A stretch of 64,000 nt of DNA from Achromobacter spanius (GCF_002812705.1 NZ_CP025030.1:5518001-5582000); one strand, 5' to 3'; positions 49,349 through 59,347 are shown, counted from the first letter of the stretch. A program made the numbers and translations. The notes: generated by a model not told the origin, from the letters alone.

Positions 49349-50641
49349 TCATGCCCGCGATAAGCGCTCCCGCCACCAGTCGCGCGCCTGGTAAGACCAA
49401 TAAGTCAGTTGAACCGCCGCGGTGCCCAGCCCGCCGCCGTTCCACGCCAGCCCAAAGGGTTCGAACAGCTTGTAGCGCTGCGTGTCGCCGGAGATCCCTT
49501 CGGCCACGACGCGCCCGCCGATAGACGTGGTGTTCATGCCGTGCCCGCCGAACGCGGTGCAATACCAGACGTCTGGCGCCAACTGGCCGATCTGCGGCAT
49601 CAAGTGCCGGGCGTAGGCCATGCGACCCGACCAGGCGGTTTCCACGCGCAGCCCCTGCAATTGCGGGTAAACGGACAGCAATTCGCGGCGCAGGGACTCG
49701 GCCAGATCGGGTGGGTCGTCGACACGGGTGGTGATTCTACTGCCCCAGCCAATGCGGCCGCCATCCAGCACGCGGTAATAGTTGCCGGCGCGGCGGTCGT
49801 CGCCGATGGCGGCGGTGCTGCGAATGGCTTCAAGCACCCGGTCGCCCAGCGGTTCGGTCAGCATGATGTAGGTGGCGATGGGCAACATGGCCCGGCGCAG
49901 CGCGGGCACCACGTCGCCGGTATAGCCGCCGGTAGCCAGCACCACGGTGCGCGCGTCGATCTGGCCCTGCGCCGTCTTCAGGTGCTTGATGGCGCCGACC
50001 AGCGTGACGCCGGTGACGGGGGAATCTTCATGGATGCGCACGCCCAGGCGCACGCATTCGCGGGCCAGCGCGCGGGCGTAGTTCAAGGGATGAAAGTGAA
50101 ACGAGGCCGGGTCTTCGACGCCTTGGTGATAGACGTCGGACACCAGGCGTTCACGCACCTGGCTGCGCGTCAGGAAGCGCACGTCGCGGCCGAAGTCGCG
50201 GCGCTGGGCGTCGCACCACTGATTAAGCGCGTCGGTGGCTTCGTAGCGCACCACGCGCAGCCGGCCATCGACCTTGTGCGCGTCGGTGATGGCTAGGGTG
50301 CGGATGTTGTCGCGGATGATCTCCACGCCTTCCATCGACAGCCGGTAAAGCTGGCGGTAGTGGTCTTCGTCCACATGCCGCTTGATGGCATCGGCGCCGG
50401 CCGAAAACGCGGGCGATACCGAGCCGCCGTTGCGCCCCGATGCCCCCCAGGCGATGCGCCGCCCTTCCAGCAAGGTGACGCTGCGCCCGCGTCGGGCCAG
50501 TTCCAGCGCGGTCGACAAGCCGGCCAAGCCGCCGCCCACCACGCAGACGTCGGTGCTGGCCACGCCCGCCAACGGCGGGTAGTAGGTATCGCCGTCGGAC
50601 AGCGTGCGCTTGTAATAGGTGTCGATGTACTCGGAGGCCAT
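49349..50641 (-). CDS. FAD-dependent L-pipecolate/amine oxidase (AmaA-like)
   Basis: A 430-residue DAO-family flavoprotein. DVCVVGGGLAGLSTALELAR is the FAD Rossmann motif, followed by WGASGRNGGSVSPAFSAGAD; AFGGHGMNTTSIGGRVVAEG is the C-terminal flavin-contact segment. It resembles AmaA of Pseudomonas putida and PuuB. The nearby aldehyde dehydrogenase is of the ALDH7/AmaB type, which with AmaA oxidises L-pipecolate to 2-aminoadipate, so the pipecolate assignment is favoured. ATG 50641 is the natural start; longer frames upstream overlap the permease gene. Confidence 0.85.
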   Translation of the reverse strand: MASEYIDTYYKRTLSDGDTYYPPLAGVASTDVCVVGGGLAGLSTALELARRGRSVTLLEGRRIAWGASGRNGGSVSPAFSAGADAIKRHVDEDHYRQLYRLSMEGVEIIRDNIRTLAITDAHKVDGRLRVVRYEATDALNQWCDAQRRDFGRDVRFLTRSQVRERLVSDVYHQGVEDPASFHFHPLNYARALARECVRLGVRIHEDSPVTGVTLVGAIKHLKTAQGQIDARTVVLATGGYTGDVVPALRRAMLPIATYIMLTEPLGDRVLEAIRSTAAIGDDRRAGNYYRVLDGGRIGWGSRITTRVDDPPDLAESLRRELLSVYPQLQGLRVETAWSGRMAYARHLMPQIGQLAPDVWYCTAFGGHGMNTTSIGGRVVAEGISGDTQRYKLFEPFGLAWNGGGLGTAAVQLTYWSYQARDWWRERLSRA

Positions 50642-50658
50642 GCCGGTGCGGGTCCGTA

Positions 50659-51348
50659 TCAGTGCAGGCTTGCGCCTTGCAGGCCGCCCGTGAGGCGCTT
50701 TTCCAGCCAGTTGGCCAGACGCAGCAACGGGTAGCAGTAGATGAAGTAGATGGCGGCGATCATGCCGTAGATGAACAGCGATTTCGCCGGAAAGGTAATG
50801 ATGAACACCTCGCCCTGGCGCGTCAGTTCGGTAATGCCGACCACCGACAGGATGGCGGTGCTTTTGATCAGCATGACGTAGACGCCGCTCATGGGCTGCA
50901 CGATCAGGCGCATGGCTTGCGGCAGGACGACCAGCCGCAGGATCTGCAAGGGCCGCAGGCCGAGTGTCATGGCGCCTTCGGTCTGGCCGCGCGGCACGGA
51001 CTGGATGGCGCCCATGACGATTTCCGCCACATAGCAAGACGTGTACACCGACAGCGACACGAAGGCGGCGGTGGCGGAATCCCAATGCAGCAGTGCGATG
51101 CCGGTGCTGGGCAACACAAAGTAGAAGATATAAAGCTGCACCAGGAACGGCGTGCCGCGCAGGATGTGGATGTACAGGCCCAGCAATTGGTGGATACCAC
51201 GGATGTGGTAGCTGCGTATCACACCTATCACAAAGCCCAGCAGCGACCCGGCGATGATGGCCACGAACGATATCTTCAGCGTCTCCCAGAAGCCCTTCAG
51301 CAGGAAGGGCAGCACGACGCCGGCGGTGGAAAGATAGGAATCCAGCAT
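50659..51348 (-). CDS. Polar amino acid ABC transporter permease
   Basis: A 229-residue inner-membrane permease of the His/Glu/Gln/Arg type. FLLKGFWETLKISFVAII starts the conserved core, the EAA loop is TEGAMTLGLRPLQILRLVVL, and five hydrophobic segments are visible. It pairs with the permease encoded just upstream (2-bp gap), so the pore is probably a heterodimer. ATG 51348. Confidence 0.93.
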   Translation of the reverse strand: MLDSYLSTAGVVLPFLLKGFWETLKISFVAIIAGSLLGFVIGVIRSYHIRGIHQLLGLYIHILRGTPFLVQLYIFYFVLPSTGIALLHWDSATAAFVSLSVYTSCYVAEIVMGAIQSVPRGQTEGAMTLGLRPLQILRLVVLPQAMRLIVQPMSGVYVMLIKSTAILSVVGITELTRQGEVFIITFPAKSLFIYGMIAAIYFIYCYPLLRLANWLEKRLTGGLQGASLH

Positions 51349-51350
51349 GC

Positions 51351-52043
51351 TTACCTCGCGTTCCAGGCCGGGCCGGCCAACCAGAGGCTGACGCCTCGCG
51401 ACAGCATCAGCATGACGCCGTAGATCAGCAGGTATCCCGCGGCGATGGTCAGGAAACTTTCGCTGGGCACGATGCGGTCGCTGTTCATCTGCACGCCGGC
51501 CGCGACCAATTCGAAGACCGTAATCAGCGACAGCAGCGAGGTGTCCTTGATCAGCACAGCGGTCTGCCCCAGCAGCGGCGGCAGCGTGTTGACGAAGGCC
51601 TGCGGCAGCACCACGTAGCGCAGCCGCTGTTGATAGTTCATGCCGCAAGCCTTGGCGCCTTCGATCTGGCCGCGCGGCACGGATTCAATGCCCACGCGGA
51701 TGATCTCGCTCATGTAGGCGGCGTGGTGCAGCGTCATGGCCATGATGCCCAGCACCATTTCGCTCCAGCGCCCCGCGCCCGGTATCACCATGGGCACGGC
51801 GTAATAAACCAGGTAGATCTGCACCAGCAAGGGGGTGGACCGGATGAACTGCACATAGGCCGCCACCGGGCGCCAGATGGCGCCACGGCGCGACATGTGC
51901 AGCAAGGCCAGCGGCACACCCAGCAACACGGACAGCACCAGGCTGGCGCCCGCCGCGATCAGCGTGTTGGTCAGGCCCGTGGCGAATTCGCCCGCGTACT
52001 GGCTGACGATGCGCCAGTTGTAGTAGTCGATCAGCCAATCCAT
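51351..52043 (-). CDS. Polar amino acid ABC transporter permease
   Basis: A 230-residue permease. YAGEFATGLTNTLIAAGASL opens the core, with the EAA loop IEGAKACGMNYQQRLRYVVL. It shares the topology of its partner at 50659-51348 but is diverged in sequence. The upstream receptor gene and the ATPase at 53025 complete the importer. Confidence 0.93.
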   Translation of the reverse strand: MDWLIDYYNWRIVSQYAGEFATGLTNTLIAAGASLVLSVLLGVPLALLHMSRRGAIWRPVAAYVQFIRSTPLLVQIYLVYYAVPMVIPGAGRWSEMVLGIMAMTLHHAAYMSEIIRVGIESVPRGQIEGAKACGMNYQQRLRYVVLPQAFVNTLPPLLGQTAVLIKDTSLLSLITVFELVAAGVQMNSDRIVPSESFLTIAAGYLLIYGVMLMLSRGVSLWLAGPAWNAR

Positions 52044-52076
52044 GGGCGCTCCGGTCTCCTGGTTGTGTGGCGCGGT

Positions 52077-52871
52077 TTATTGGTGGTCTTTCTTCCAGTC
52101 GGTGGAGTACCAGTACTGCACCTGCTCGGGCAGCGTGTTGTCGGCGGTCTTCAGCGTTTGCCAGTTATCCAGCCAGAACTTCAGGCGGAAGGCGTTGGGG
52201 CCGACGGCGAACGCCAGCGGCTCGCGCACCATCACGCCGTCCAGCACGCGCAGGTTGCCGAAGTCCACCAGGAATTGGTTGGCGGTGGACATGGACATGA
52301 TGCCGGCGTCCAGGCGGCCGCTGGACAGGGCCTGGCCGACCGGGGCGCTGCCGCCGGAGAACTCTTTCATGGTGGCCTTGGGCAGCATCTTCTTGCCCGC
52401 TTCGGCGTAGGTGCTGGCGCCCAGCACGCCGACGTTGACGCCGTCCTTGTTCAATTCCTGGTACGACTTGTAGGGCGAGTCTTTCGGCACCACGGCAACC
52501 GTTTCGGCATAGAACATGGGCGCCGAGAACAGCACTTGGGCCGCGCGCTGCGGGGTGGGCGTCATGTCGGCGGCCACCATGTCGGCCTTGCCGGACAACA
52601 GCGCGGGAAGCAGGCCCTTCCATTCATAGTCTTGCAGGACCAGCTTCACGCCCAGGTCGTCGGCCATGCGCTTGGCCACTTCCACGGCCAGGCCGGTGCG
52701 CTTGCCGGATTTGTCCATGAAGCTCATCAAGGGGCCCGAGGTCTGCACGGCCACGCGCAGTTCGCCGCGCTTGATGATGTCGCTTAGTTCGTCGGCTTGC
52801 GCGGGCAGCGCCACGGTGGCGCTGGCGACGGCGATGCTGGCCAGGCCCAGCCATTGTTTGATTTTCAGCAT
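52077..52871 (-). CDS. Amino acid ABC transporter substrate-binding protein
   Basis: A 264-residue periplasmic receptor of the class 3 family. Signal peptide of about 26 residues (IAVASATVALPAQA), then ELRVAVQTSGPLMSFMDKSG, GLAVEVAKRMADDLGVKLVL and LPALLSGKADMVAADMTPTP, the standard two-lobe landmarks. AAGGGA precedes ATG 52871. In this operon its likely ligand is pipecolate, lysine or a related basic or cyclic amino acid. Confidence 0.93.
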   Translation of the reverse strand: MLKIKQWLGLASIAVASATVALPAQADELSDIIKRGELRVAVQTSGPLMSFMDKSGKRTGLAVEVAKRMADDLGVKLVLQDYEWKGLLPALLSGKADMVAADMTPTPQRAAQVLFSAPMFYAETVAVVPKDSPYKSYQELNKDGVNVGVLGASTYAEAGKKMLPKATMKEFSGGSAPVGQALSSGRLDAGIMSMSTANQFLVDFGNLRVLDGVMVREPLAFAVGPNAFRLKFWLDNWQTLKTADNTLPEQVQYWYSTDWKKDHQ

Positions 52872-52959
52872 GTCGATATTCCCTTGTGGTGGATGACGTC
52901 GTTCCGGGCTTGGCATAGGGTGCTGCCGCATGGCCGGCAGCGCCCGGAGTTGCCGGACC

Positions 52960-53023
52960 GGCCTGTGCTTGGACTGCTTGGACTGCTATCGAACTGTCTT
53001 GGGACTGCCTTGGGACTGCCTTG
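52960..53023. repeat. Short tandem duplications in the spacer before the ATPase stop
   Basis: TTGGACTGC occurs twice in tandem, then TTGGGACTGCC twice in tandem. Both lie between the receptor gene and the end of the ATPase gene. No stem or coding frame uses them. Confidence 0.7.
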
Positions 53024-53024
53024 A

Positions 53025-53774
<750 letters not shown>

Positions 53775-53793
53775 TGATGCACCTCGAAAACCG

Positions 53794-53891
53794 CGCTTAA
53801 GCGGGTTAAGCAAAAAAGTTTCGCAATTCACGCTGGAGTTTCGTATAGTAAATTTTTTTCCCGAATCGCCACTTAGGCATAACCCTTAAGC
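53794..53891. promoter_or_regulatory. TTAAGC repeats in the divergent promoter region
   Basis: CGCTTAAGCG (53794-53803) is a perfect 10-bp palindrome; TTAAGC recurs at 53806-53811 and 53886-53891. They flank a TATAGT hexamer (53844-53849) for the dehydrogenase gene. The XRE-cupin protein is the natural candidate to bind them. Confidence 0.5.
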
Positions 53892-53927
53892 GAAGCCATG
53901 ACTTCGCTGGCAATCCAAGGAACCGGC

Positions 53928-55430
53928 ATGGACACCCCCCAAGACATCCTGCGCGCGCTCGGCCTGAATCCCGACGCGCTCACCGGCGGCACGCTGACCG
54001 CGCGCAGCCCGATCGATGGCGCTGAACTGGCGCAGGTGCATGAACACACGGTGGCCCAGGCCCATTCGGCCATCACTCGCGCCCGCCAGGCCAGCCTGGC
54101 CTGGCGCGACGTGCCGGCCCCGCGCCGGGGCGAACTGATCCGCCTGCTGGGCGAAACCCTGCGCGAGAACAAGACGGCGCTGGGCCGCCTGGTCAGCCTG
54201 GAAGCCGGCAAGATCGTGGCCGAAGGCGAAGGCGAAGTGCAGGAAATGATCGACATCTGCGACTTCGCCGTCGGCCTGTCGCGCCAGTTGTACGGCCTGA
54301 CCATCGCGTCCGAACGCCCCGGCCACCGCATGATGGAAACCTGGCATCCGCTGGGCGTCATCGGCGTGATCAGCGCGTTCAATTTCCCGGTGGCAGTGTG
54401 GTCGTGGAACGCGGCGCTTGCCATCGTCTGCGGCAACGCCGTGGTGTGGAAGCCCTCTGAAAAAACCCCGCTGACCGCCCTGGCCTGCCAAGCGCTCTTC
54501 GCGCAAGCCATGCAGCGTTTCGGCGACGCGCCCGCCGGCTTGTCCGAAGTGCTGATCGGCGGCCGTGACGTGGGCGAAGCGCTGGTGGATTCGCATACGG
54601 TGGCACTGGTGTCGGCCACCGGCTCCACCCGCATGGGCCGCCAGGTGGGCCCGCGCGTGGCGCAACGCTTTGGCCGCGTGCTGCTGGAACTGGGCGGCAA
54701 CAACGCCATCATCGTCGGCCCCACCGCCGACCTGGACATGGCCGCGCGCGGCATCGTGTTCGGCGCCATCGGCACGGCCGGCCAACGCTGCACCACCACC
54801 CGCCGCCTGATCGTGCACGAAAGCGTGGCCGACGCCCTGGTCCAACGCCTGCACAAGGCCTACGCCAGCGCCCCCATCGGCAATCCGCTGGACAGCGGCA
54901 ACCTGGTCGGCCCGCTGATCGACCGAGGGTCGTTTGACGCCATGCAAGACGCCTTGCGCGCCGCGCGCGAGCAAGGCGGCAAGGTCACGGGCGGCGAGCG
55001 CGTGCTGGCCGATGACTACCCCAACGCCTGGTACGTGCGCCCGGCCATCGCCGAAATGCCCGGCCAGACCGACGTGGTCTGCCACGAAACCTTCGCCCCC
55101 ATCCTGTACGTGATGCGCTACCAGGAATTCGCCGACGCGCTGGCCTTGCAGAACGGCGTGCCGCAAGGCCTGTCGTCGGCCATCTTCACCAATGACCTGC
55201 GCGAAGCCGAGACCTTCCTGTCGGCGTCCGGTTCCGACTGCGGCATCGCCAACGTCAACATCGGCACGTCCGGTGCGGAAATCGGCGGTGCGTTCGGTGG
55301 CGAAAAGGAGACGGGCGGCGGCCGCGAGTCGGGTTCCGACGCCTGGCGCAATTACATGCGCCGCGCCACCAACACCATCAACTACTCGCGCAACCTGCCG
55401 TTGGCGCAAGGCATCAAGTTCGGCGAGTAG
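53928..55430 (+). CDS. ALDH7-type aldehyde dehydrogenase, AmaB-like (piperideine-6-carboxylate dehydrogenase)
   Basis: A 500-residue dehydrogenase of the antiquitin/AmaB group. The Glu base is in LLELGGNNAIIVGP and the nucleophile Cys (about residue 288) in GTAGQRCTTTRRLIVH. NIGTSGAEIGGAFGGEKETG is the family's C-terminal signature. In the lysine/pipecolate route it oxidises piperideine-6-carboxylate (2-aminoadipate semialdehyde) to 2-aminoadipate. AAGGA precedes ATG 53928; ATG 53898 is a weaker alternative. Divergent from the amino acid ABC operon. Confidence 0.9.
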   Translation: MDTPQDILRALGLNPDALTGGTLTARSPIDGAELAQVHEHTVAQAHSAITRARQASLAWRDVPAPRRGELIRLLGETLRENKTALGRLVSLEAGKIVAEGEGEVQEMIDICDFAVGLSRQLYGLTIASERPGHRMMETWHPLGVIGVISAFNFPVAVWSWNAALAIVCGNAVVWKPSEKTPLTALACQALFAQAMQRFGDAPAGLSEVLIGGRDVGEALVDSHTVALVSATGSTRMGRQVGPRVAQRFGRVLLELGGNNAIIVGPTADLDMAARGIVFGAIGTAGQRCTTTRRLIVHESVADALVQRLHKAYASAPIGNPLDSGNLVGPLIDRGSFDAMQDALRAAREQGGKVTGGERVLADDYPNAWYVRPAIAEMPGQTDVVCHETFAPILYVMRYQEFADALALQNGVPQGLSSAIFTNDLREAETFLSASGSDCGIANVNIGTSGAEIGGAFGGEKETGGGRESGSDAWRNYMRRATNTINYSRNLPLAQGIKFGE

Positions 55431-55469
55431 GCCGACTGGAAAGCCTTGAATCGCAAGGCTTGAAACGCA

Positions 55470-55503
55470 AAGGCCCCGCGCGGTTGAATCCGCGCGGGGC
55501 CTT
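55470..55503 (+). terminator. Strong hairpin terminator after amaB-like gene
   Basis: AAGGCCCCGCGCGG (55470-55483) pairs perfectly over 14 bp with CCGCGCGGGGCCTT (55490-55503), followed by a short, weak T-containing run. Confidence 0.8.
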
Positions 55504-55637
55504 GTTGCCTGGGTCATCGCACGACATCCTGCGTAACACCTGTTTATTACACGGCCTACATCCGATAAGCCTGGCTTACAAACAGTTGCGGCAGGCGATG
55601 CTACATTTCTTCGTCACAAGAAAAGCACACCGTCCCC

Positions 55638-56930
55638 ATGCCCCTACGCCGACCTGCCCCCCCCTACTTCGCCCTGCGCACCCTGACCGCCGCCGTCGCC
55701 CTGAGCGCCGCCGGCTCGGCCGCGGCAGGCGTGTCGTACCGGATGGACCGCCCGTCCGCCGCCCCCGGCGAGACCGTCACCATCGAAGCCGTGTACTTCA
55801 ACGAAGGCAGCGCACGCGCCAACTGGCAAGCGCCGCCTGAACTGGTGCTGCAATGGCGCAGCCAGGACGGCCAGATCGTGCGCAGCCTGGCCAAGCTGGC
55901 CGGCGACCGCGCCAGCTATAGCGTGCCCGTGAACAACTTTGCCCGCATGGCATGGACCGCCGTCGTGCCCAGCACCGCGCGCGGCCTGCAAGCCGTGTCC
56001 ATTGAAGGCGAACCGTCCTTGATGGCGCTGGACGCCACCGGCCGCGAAAGCGGCACGCTGGCCAGCACGCCAGCTCAAGGCCCGGTGGTGGATGCACGCA
56101 GCGGCGAGCCCGTGCCCGTGGCTGCCGTCACCGCGGCGGGCGCTTCGCCCGATGCCGGCCCCGCGCCCGACGCCACCGTTGCGTCTACGGTACAGCCGCA
56201 AACCGCGTTCGACCGCTTCCGCAGCTCGGTATCGGAATACAAGCCCGTCTACTTCGACATCGGCACCCGCGGCCGCACCACGGCGCGCTTTCAGATCAGC
56301 GCCAAGTACCGCCTCTTCAGCCCGACGGGCGACCGCCCGGCAACCTGGGGCGAGAACTTCTACCTGGCCTACACCCAGACCTCGCTGTGGGATTTGCAGG
56401 GCGATTCCATGCCCTTCATCGACACCACCTTCAACCCCAGCGCCTTCTGGCTGTCGGACAGCATCTGGCAATCCGCCAACCAGAACTGGCGCTTCGGCAT
56501 GAACACCGGCGTGGAGCACAGTTCCAACGGCAAGGACGGCGACGAATCGCGCTCGGTCAACGACGGCTATATCGAACCGCGCTTCCACTACCGCTTCGAC
56601 GGCGGCAGCACGCTGACCTTCGCGCCCAAGGTCAAGGCTTACTTCGGCGTGGCGGACGAGAACCGGGACTACGCCGATTACGCCGGGCATGTGGATTGGC
56701 AATTGCGCTGGGCGCAGGACAACGGCGCGGTGGTGTCGGCGATGTACCGCCAAGGCGATCAGAAGCGCCGCACGACGCAGCTGGACTTTGCCTGGCCGCT
56801 GCAACGCACGTGGCTGAACATGAACGGGTATCTGCACTTGCAGTATTTCAACGGGTATGGGGAGACGTTGCTTGGGTATAACCAGCGCAATGAATCGCAG
56901 TTCCGGGTGGGGTTGTCTTTGGTGCCTTGA
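55638..56930 (+). CDS. pldA: Outer membrane phospholipase A (PldA) with long N-terminal extension
   Basis: A 430-residue protein. The C-terminal 230 residues form the phospholipase A1 barrel: WGENFYLAYTQTSLWDL, then the active site VEHSSNGKDGDESRSVN, whose His, Ser and Asn keep the +2 and +14 spacing of E. coli OMPLA (His142, Ser144, Asn156). It would hydrolyse misplaced outer-leaflet phospholipids. Before it lie a signal peptide and about 160 residues including an Ala/Pro-rich linker (AGASPDAGPAPDA), absent from E. coli PldA. Monocistronic. Confidence 0.92.
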   Translation: MPLRRPAPPYFALRTLTAAVALSAAGSAAAGVSYRMDRPSAAPGETVTIEAVYFNEGSARANWQAPPELVLQWRSQDGQIVRSLAKLAGDRASYSVPVNNFARMAWTAVVPSTARGLQAVSIEGEPSLMALDATGRESGTLASTPAQGPVVDARSGEPVPVAAVTAAGASPDAGPAPDATVASTVQPQTAFDRFRSSVSEYKPVYFDIGTRGRTTARFQISAKYRLFSPTGDRPATWGENFYLAYTQTSLWDLQGDSMPFIDTTFNPSAFWLSDSIWQSANQNWRFGMNTGVEHSSNGKDGDESRSVNDGYIEPRFHYRFDGGSTLTFAPKVKAYFGVADENRDYADYAGHVDWQLRWAQDNGAVVSAMYRQGDQKRRTTQLDFAWPLQRTWLNMNGYLHLQYFNGYGETLLGYNQRNESQFRVGLSLVP

Positions 56931-57058
56931 GGGTGATGGCTGGTGCGTGGGTTAAGGGGATGGGTGTTTGCGTGCGGTGTGGTGATGGGTTGCGCGCGTT
57001 GGGGGGCGGGGTTCTTTTGTCGTTTTTCCCGCGCTTCACCCATCCTACGATGCCAGCT

Positions 57059-57997
57059 TCAGCTCGGGTTCAGGGATTCGTAGACGAGGGTGGCCAGCGT
57101 CAGGTCTTCCAGGGCGCTGCCGACGGCCTTGAAGACCGTGATTTCCTGGTCATTTTTCCGACCTGGGCGGGCGCCGGTAGTGAGCTGGTGCAAGTTGCCC
57201 TGGATGGCGTCGCGGGTCAGTACGCCGGCGTCGAAGGCTGACAGCAGGTCGCCGGATTTGGTGGGGGCTTCGTCGGTATCCACGTAAACCGTCGTGCCGT
57301 CAAAGCAGGCCGGGTCCGTCTCACGCATCTCGGGCGTGAAGCTGCCGATCAGGTCCAGGTGCGTGCCGGGGCGCAACCAGGCGCCCTGGATCAGCGGCAC
57401 GGTGGACAGGGTGGCGCAACTGATGATGTCGGCCGCACGCGCGGCGCCTTCCAGGTCGGTCGTGGCCTGAGCATCAAAGCCCTGCGCACGCAGGCTTTCC
57501 GCCAATGCCTGGGCGCCGGCCTCGCGCACATTCCACACCATCACACGCTGGATAGGACGCACGGTACGCATGGCTTGCGCGACCAGGCCCGCGATGCGGC
57601 CCGAGCCCACGATCAGCAGCGTGCTCGCCTCCTTGCGCGCCAGATAATCCGCGCCCAGCGCGGCCGCGCCCGCCGTGCGGTAGACGGTGACGATGTCGCC
57701 ATCCACCTGCGCGATCGGCACGCCGGTTGTGGCGCTGTACAGGTTGTACGTGGCGTGCAGGCCGGGCAGGCCCTGGTGCGTGTTCTCGGGAAATATGTTG
57801 ATGATCTTCACGCCGAAGTAACCCCGGTCGCTCCAGGCCGGCATGATCAGCGTGGTGCCGTGGGCCGTGCCCGACTGAATGGCGTGGACGTGCCGCGTGG
57901 GCACGGTCGCGCCTTGGCGAAAGGCCTCGCGCAGGGCGGGAATGACGGCGTCGAATGACAGAGCGCCGCGAGTCTGTTCGGTGTCGATAAAGCGCAT
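57059..57997 (-). CDS. Ornithine cyclodeaminase/mu-crystallin family protein
   Basis: A 312-residue member. KIINIFPENTHQGLPGLHA carries the substrate-binding Lys region, LLIVGSGRIAGLVAQAMRTV is the NAD(P)-binding motif, and VDTDEAPTKSGDL and AVGSALEDLTLATLVYE complete the family signature. The family includes ornithine cyclodeaminase and ketimine reductases acting on piperideine-2-carboxylate. Lying near amaA- and amaB-like genes, it may reduce piperideine-2-carboxylate to L-pipecolate, which is a context-based guess. Confidence 0.88.
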   Translation of the reverse strand: MRFIDTEQTRGALSFDAVIPALREAFRQGATVPTRHVHAIQSGTAHGTTLIMPAWSDRGYFGVKIINIFPENTHQGLPGLHATYNLYSATTGVPIAQVDGDIVTVYRTAGAAALGADYLARKEASTLLIVGSGRIAGLVAQAMRTVRPIQRVMVWNVREAGAQALAESLRAQGFDAQATTDLEGAARAADIISCATLSTVPLIQGAWLRPGTHLDLIGSFTPEMRETDPACFDGTTVYVDTDEAPTKSGDLLSAFDAGVLTRDAIQGNLHQLTTGARPGRKNDQEITVFKAVGSALEDLTLATLVYESLNPS

Positions 57998-58319
57998 GGG
58001 ATCAGTGCCTGAAGAGGGTCAATCAATCAAAGAGCCGCAGGCAGTCTAGCAGCGCGGGCCTTGGGGCGTCCCGCAGGGGTGACGGGCAGGCCATCAAGGG
58101 CTATCAATCTTTGCGCAGGCGTCATAACACCCCGTTATCGGGTGCGGCGCACGGCACGCGACGAAATTCAATAAAGCCTAGTCATATCAAGCGCTTGCAC
58201 CGACGCAAGCAGCTTTCATTGCGATGCCCACATAGTGGATTTCCCTGGGTCCACGCGGCCTGAGCGCACTGGCATTCTTCGACCACCCCAAGCCCACGGG
58301 CGCACCAAGAGAGGTCGTT
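57998..58319. other. Non-coding region with hairpins
   Basis: It contains GCTTGC-ACCGAC-GCAAGC (near 58193-58210) and CACCCCGTTATCGGGTG-type symmetry further left, and must include the promoter of the rightward peptide-transporter operon. No gene is supported. Confidence 0.5.
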
Positions 58320-58412
58320 ATGCCAAGTTCCGTTCACCCCGCTCCAGCCGCAACCACGACGGGTTGCCGTGCAAGCGGGCCGAAGCCCGCGACCGGAGCC
58401 GCCCGCGCATGA
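58320..58412 (+). CDS. Possible 30-residue leader peptide coupled to the permease
   Basis: ATG 58320 is preceded by AAGAGAGG at 5 bases. The frame encodes MPSSVHPAPAATTTGCRASG then PKPATGAARA and stops at TGA 58410-58412, overlapping the permease ATG (58409) as ATGA. The permease itself has no good ribosome site, so it may depend on re-initiation after this peptide. The peptide sequence is low in complexity; a role as a coupling leader is more likely than a product function. Confidence 0.4.
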   Translation: MPSSVHPAPAATTTGCRASGPKPATGAARA

Positions 58413-59347
58413 TTCGGCAACTGCTTAACCGCCTCTATATCTCGCTGCCTGTCCTGCTGGGCGTGATCGTGGTGTGCTTCGTGCTGCTGCAGGTAGCGCC
58501 CGCGGATCCCGCCGCGGTCATCGCCGGCCCCACCGCCACCGCCGAGGAACTGGCCGAGGTGCGGCAGGAACTGGGCCTGGACAAGCCGCTGCTGGTGCAA
58601 CTGACGGGTTATATGTGGCGCCTGGCGCACCTGGATCTGGGCCGGTCCATGATTTCCAACGTGCCGGTGATCGACGAAATCGGCAGCACCATCGGCGCCA
58701 CGGTCGAGCTGATGCTGGCCAGCGTGATCTGGTCGATTCCGCTGGCGATCTTGCTGGGCACCCTGGCCGCCTACCGCCGCGGCAAATTGATCGACCGCTT
58801 TGTCATGACCTTGTCCGTCATCGGTGTGTCGCTGCCGGTGTTCTGGGTAGGGCTGCTGCTGGTGCAGCACGTGGGCGGCGCGGGCATCCTGCCTTACATC
58901 GGCCGCAATGGTCCGCTGTGGACCCTGGCCGGGCTGGAATCCATCGCCCTGCCCGCGCTGACGCTGGGTTCGGTATTGATCGGGCCGGTGGCCCGCATCA
59001 CGCGCACCGCCGTGATTGAAACGCTTAGCGGCGACTACGTGCGCACCGCGCGCGCCAAGGGCGCGGGCGAACGCCGCGTGGTGCTGCGCCATGCGCTGCG
59101 CAATGCGCTGCTGCCTATCGTGACGCTGGTGGGCCTGCAAGTGGGCAACCTGCTGGGCGGCGCGGTGGTAACCGAGCAAATCTATTCCTGGCCCGGCGTG
59201 GGCCGCATGGCGGTCGGCGCCATCTTTGCCGGCGACTTCCCCTTGGCCCAGGGCGCGATTCTGGTGACAGCGCTGGGCTTCATCATCATCAACCTGATCG
59301 TGGACCTGCTGTACGGCTATCTGGATCCGCGAGGACAAAAATCATGA
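58409..59347 (+). CDS. Peptide-type ABC transporter permease (DppB-like)
   Basis: A 312-residue inner-membrane permease with six hydrophobic segments. RLYISLPVLLGVIVVCFVLL is the family start, LRHALRNALLPIVTLVGLQV the EAA-loop region, and GGAVVTEQIYSWPGVGRMAV a standard DppB/OppB signature. ATG 58409 overlaps a short upstream frame. Overlaps the next permease by ATGA. Confidence 0.94.
   Translation: MIRQLLNRLYISLPVLLGVIVVCFVLLQVAPADPAAVIAGPTATAEELAEVRQELGLDKPLLVQLTGYMWRLAHLDLGRSMISNVPVIDEIGSTIGATVELMLASVIWSIPLAILLGTLAAYRRGKLIDRFVMTLSVIGVSLPVFWVGLLLVQHVGGAGILPYIGRNGPLWTLAGLESIALPALTLGSVLIGPVARITRTAVIETLSGDYVRTARAKGAGERRVVLRHALRNALLPIVTLVGLQVGNLLGGAVVTEQIYSWPGVGRMAVGAIFAGDFPLAQGAILVTALGFIIINLIVDLLYGYLDPRGQKS

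Noticed and set aside
53886..55517. Minus-strand frame (543 codons) opposite the AmaB-like gene
   Set aside because: Composition typical of an antisense artefact; the plus strand has the full ALDH7 motif set.
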